Of a stretch of DNA of 64,000 nucleotides, positions 62,378 through 64,000 are shown in pieces. A program made the translations under genes and the position numbers. The notes below the pieces were generated by a model that worked only from the letters and a program-made list of their open reading frames with translations, ran no database searches and had not been told where the DNA came from. The stretch is from the NCBI GenBank assembly GCA_025359985.1, contig JANYDB010000085.1, positions 1 through 64,000 on the forward strand, written 5' to 3'. This DNA is from Burkholderiales bacterium (GTDB lineage: Bacteria > Pseudomonadota > Gammaproteobacteria > Burkholderiales > Usitatibacteraceae). Numbering within the stretch: the stretch's first letter is position 1; each line of letters opens with the position of its first letter.

Positions 62378-63982
62378 ATGAATAATTTTATAAAAACTAT
62401 CGGTATAGGGTGCGCTGTATTAACGCTATCGGCAACAGCAAGCATCAACGCCAAAACACTACGCTGGTCTAACCAGGGTGACATCGCCACGCATGATCCG
62501 CATGCGCAAAATGAATCGTTCAATAATCAGTTCAACGGCCAGATCTACGAGCAATTACTGTCGCGCGATAAAAACATGAAGTTGATTCCGACCTTGGCCA
62601 CGTCGGTAAAACAAACGGCACCTACGACCTGGCTCATGACGTTGCGCAAAGGCGTGAAATGGCATGATGGCTCGGCGTTTACGGCAGACGATGTGGTGTT
62701 CTCAATTGTGCGCGCCCAGCAGCCGACCTCAAACTATCGGGTGTACAGCATGGCGTTGGGCAAGCCGCGCAAAGTTGATGACTTCACGGTAGAGCTGACC
62801 ACACCAGTGCCAAATCTGGTGCTGCCCGATATGCTGGGTAGCAGCGTGATATTTATCATGTCAAAGGCCTGGGCGATCAAAAATAAAATCGAAAAACCGC
62901 AGGATTTCACCAACAAGGAAGAGACCTTTGGTGTGCGTAACGCGATGGGCACCGGGCCCTTTATGCTGGTGTCGCGCGAGCCGGATGTGAAGACGGTGTT
63001 AAAGAAAAACCCGAACTGGTGGGGCATCAAGGAAGGCCGTTTTGAAGGCAATGTCACCGATGTTATTTTCACGCCCATCCGCTCGCCCGCGACCAGGGTG
63101 GCGGCGCTGATTTCGGGCGAGCTCGATTTTATTCTCGATCCGCCGCTGCAGGATATTGCCAAGCTGCAGCAAGACAAAAAAATTAAAATTTACGAAGGTC
63201 GCGAGAACCGGATTATTTTTATCGGCATGGATCAGGCGCGTGATCAATTACTCTATTCCGATGTAAAAGGTAAAAATCCGTTCAAGGATAAGCGGGTGCG
63301 CATGGCCCTGTATCAAACGGTCGATATAGAAGCCATCAAACGTACCGTCATGCGTGGTATGGCCATTCCCACCGCGATTAATTTACCGTCACGCGTCGAA
63401 GCAGGCATTCCCGATTCAATGGAAAAACGTCACCCGATGATCAGTGCTGACGCGGCCAAAAAAATGCTCGCTGATGCAGGCTACCCGAAAGGTTTTAGCG
63501 TCACGCTGGATTGCCCGAATGATCGCTATATCAACGATGAGCGTATCTGCGTTGCGCTGGCGGGCATGTGGTCCAAGATCGGCGTCAATATAAAAGTGGC
63601 GTCAATTCCCAAAGCAAATTATTTTCCCAAGCAGCGCAAGCTTGATAACAGCATGTACATGCTCGGCTGGGGCGGATCCACTACGGACGCGATATTTACT
63701 TTGAATCCGGTGCTGCATAGCCGCAATGACAAAGGTGTGGGCGAATTCAACTGGGGCAATTATAAAAATGCCGAGCTCGATCAATTGATCGATAATATTG
63801 AAGGCGAAACGGAAATGAAAAAACGCCAGGAAATGATCATCAAAGCGATGCAGATTCATCACGATGAGGTGCTGCATATCCCGCTGCATTTGCAAGTGAC
63901 CCCGTGGGCTGCAAAATCCGGCGTTTCCGTGGTACATCGGCCAGATGCCTGGCTGGAACTGACTTGGGTAAAGATGCCGTAG
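62378..63982 (+). CDS. Peptide ABC transporter, family-5 substrate-binding protein (copy 3)
   Basis: A 534-residue periplasmic binding protein. With the ATG at 62378 it starts with a clean signal peptide (NNFIKTIGIGCAVLTLSATA, cleavage near SINAK). LRWSNQGDIATHDPHAQN, VKWHDGSAFTADDVVFSIVR and the C-terminal IPLHLQVTPWAAKSG parallel copy 2, to which it looks closest (LDCPNDRYINDERIC). No permease gene follows inside the window, so it may use the importer at 44-48 kb or one beyond the edge. Confidence 0.92.
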   Translation: MNNFIKTIGIGCAVLTLSATASINAKTLRWSNQGDIATHDPHAQNESFNNQFNGQIYEQLLSRDKNMKLIPTLATSVKQTAPTTWLMTLRKGVKWHDGSAFTADDVVFSIVRAQQPTSNYRVYSMALGKPRKVDDFTVELTTPVPNLVLPDMLGSSVIFIMSKAWAIKNKIEKPQDFTNKEETFGVRNAMGTGPFMLVSREPDVKTVLKKNPNWWGIKEGRFEGNVTDVIFTPIRSPATRVAALISGELDFILDPPLQDIAKLQQDKKIKIYEGRENRIIFIGMDQARDQLLYSDVKGKNPFKDKRVRMALYQTVDIEAIKRTVMRGMAIPTAINLPSRVEAGIPDSMEKRHPMISADAAKKMLADAGYPKGFSVTLDCPNDRYINDERICVALAGMWSKIGVNIKVASIPKANYFPKQRKLDNSMYMLGWGGSTTDAIFTLNPVLHSRNDKGVGEFNWGNYKNAELDQLIDNIEGETEMKKRQEMIIKAMQIHHDEVLHIPLHLQVTPWAAKSGVSVVHRPDAWLELTWVKMP

Positions 63983-64000
63983 GGGAGCGATTTCGTTGGC

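Overview
The window comes from a betaproteobacterial chromosome, probably Burkholderiales or a close relative; I cannot name the genus. The best marker is a gene at 52494-53081 that matches BPH, the proteasome-like peptidase described from Betaproteobacteria. Supporting signs are the NAD-linked formate dehydrogenase, LutABC, HrpA, the DUF349 protein, RAYT-type transposase and the paralogous family-5 peptide-binding proteins. Coding density is high, most neighbouring genes overlap by 1-4 bases, and TTG or GTG starts with good Shine-Dalgarno sites are fairly common. No tRNA, rRNA, CRISPR array, integrase or prophage was seen.

Layout. 1-4.1 kb is the accessory-looking end: an IS3 transposase remnant, a large dyad and promoter ahead of a zinc-ribbon/S41-peptidase-like pair, a RAYT transposase and a cysteine-rich YkgJ-like protein. 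4.1-13.1 kb holds a metallophosphoesterase, a two-gene NAD-dependent formate dehydrogenase (NuoE-NuoF fusion plus molybdopterin subunit), rlmJ, an unknown small protein, a lipoprotein overlapping a MazG-like pyrophosphohydrolase, and an enoyl reductase-like MDR protein. 13.2-25.6 kb carries a long DUF349 protein, a spermidine-synthase-like protein, a membrane class III nucleotide cyclase preceded by a 26-codon ORF, an Atm1-type ABC exporter, an outer-membrane barrel, a hydrolase/MetY pair and a PBP7-type endopeptidase.

25.7-37.1 kb is a carbon-metabolism stretch: lutABC, a DUF1003 protein, a branched-chain-type ABC importer (livK, livH, a livM-livG fusion, livF), a D-2-hydroxyacid dehydrogenase, a 3-hydroxyisobutyrate/tartronate-semialdehyde-type dehydrogenase and a glutathione transferase. 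37.3-43.9 kb has hrpA, an aminotransferase and a lipoprotein in an overlapping run, then thpR on the other strand. 44-51.4 kb is a complete minus-strand peptide ABC importer with two tandem binding proteins; a third paralogous binding protein lies at 62.4 kb. Between them are a DMT transporter, the overlapping BPH-hslR-yceI cluster, a yidB-family remnant, a CinA-like protein, a TauE-type exporter, an FKBP lipoprotein, gamma-glutamyltranspeptidase, succinate-semialdehyde dehydrogenase and an M61 peptidase.

How it fits together. Peptide importer, gamma-glutamyltranspeptidase, M61 peptidase and the aldehyde dehydrogenase suggest peptide and gamma-glutamyl compound scavenging. LutABC, the Liv-type importer and the two dehydrogenases suggest hydroxyacid use. 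The most interesting unit is BPH overlapping the Hsp15 ribosome-rescue gene, preceded by five head-to-tail 11-bp units. Short tandem repeats of 9-12 bp recur at the ends of several genes, and there is one miniature inverted-repeat element.
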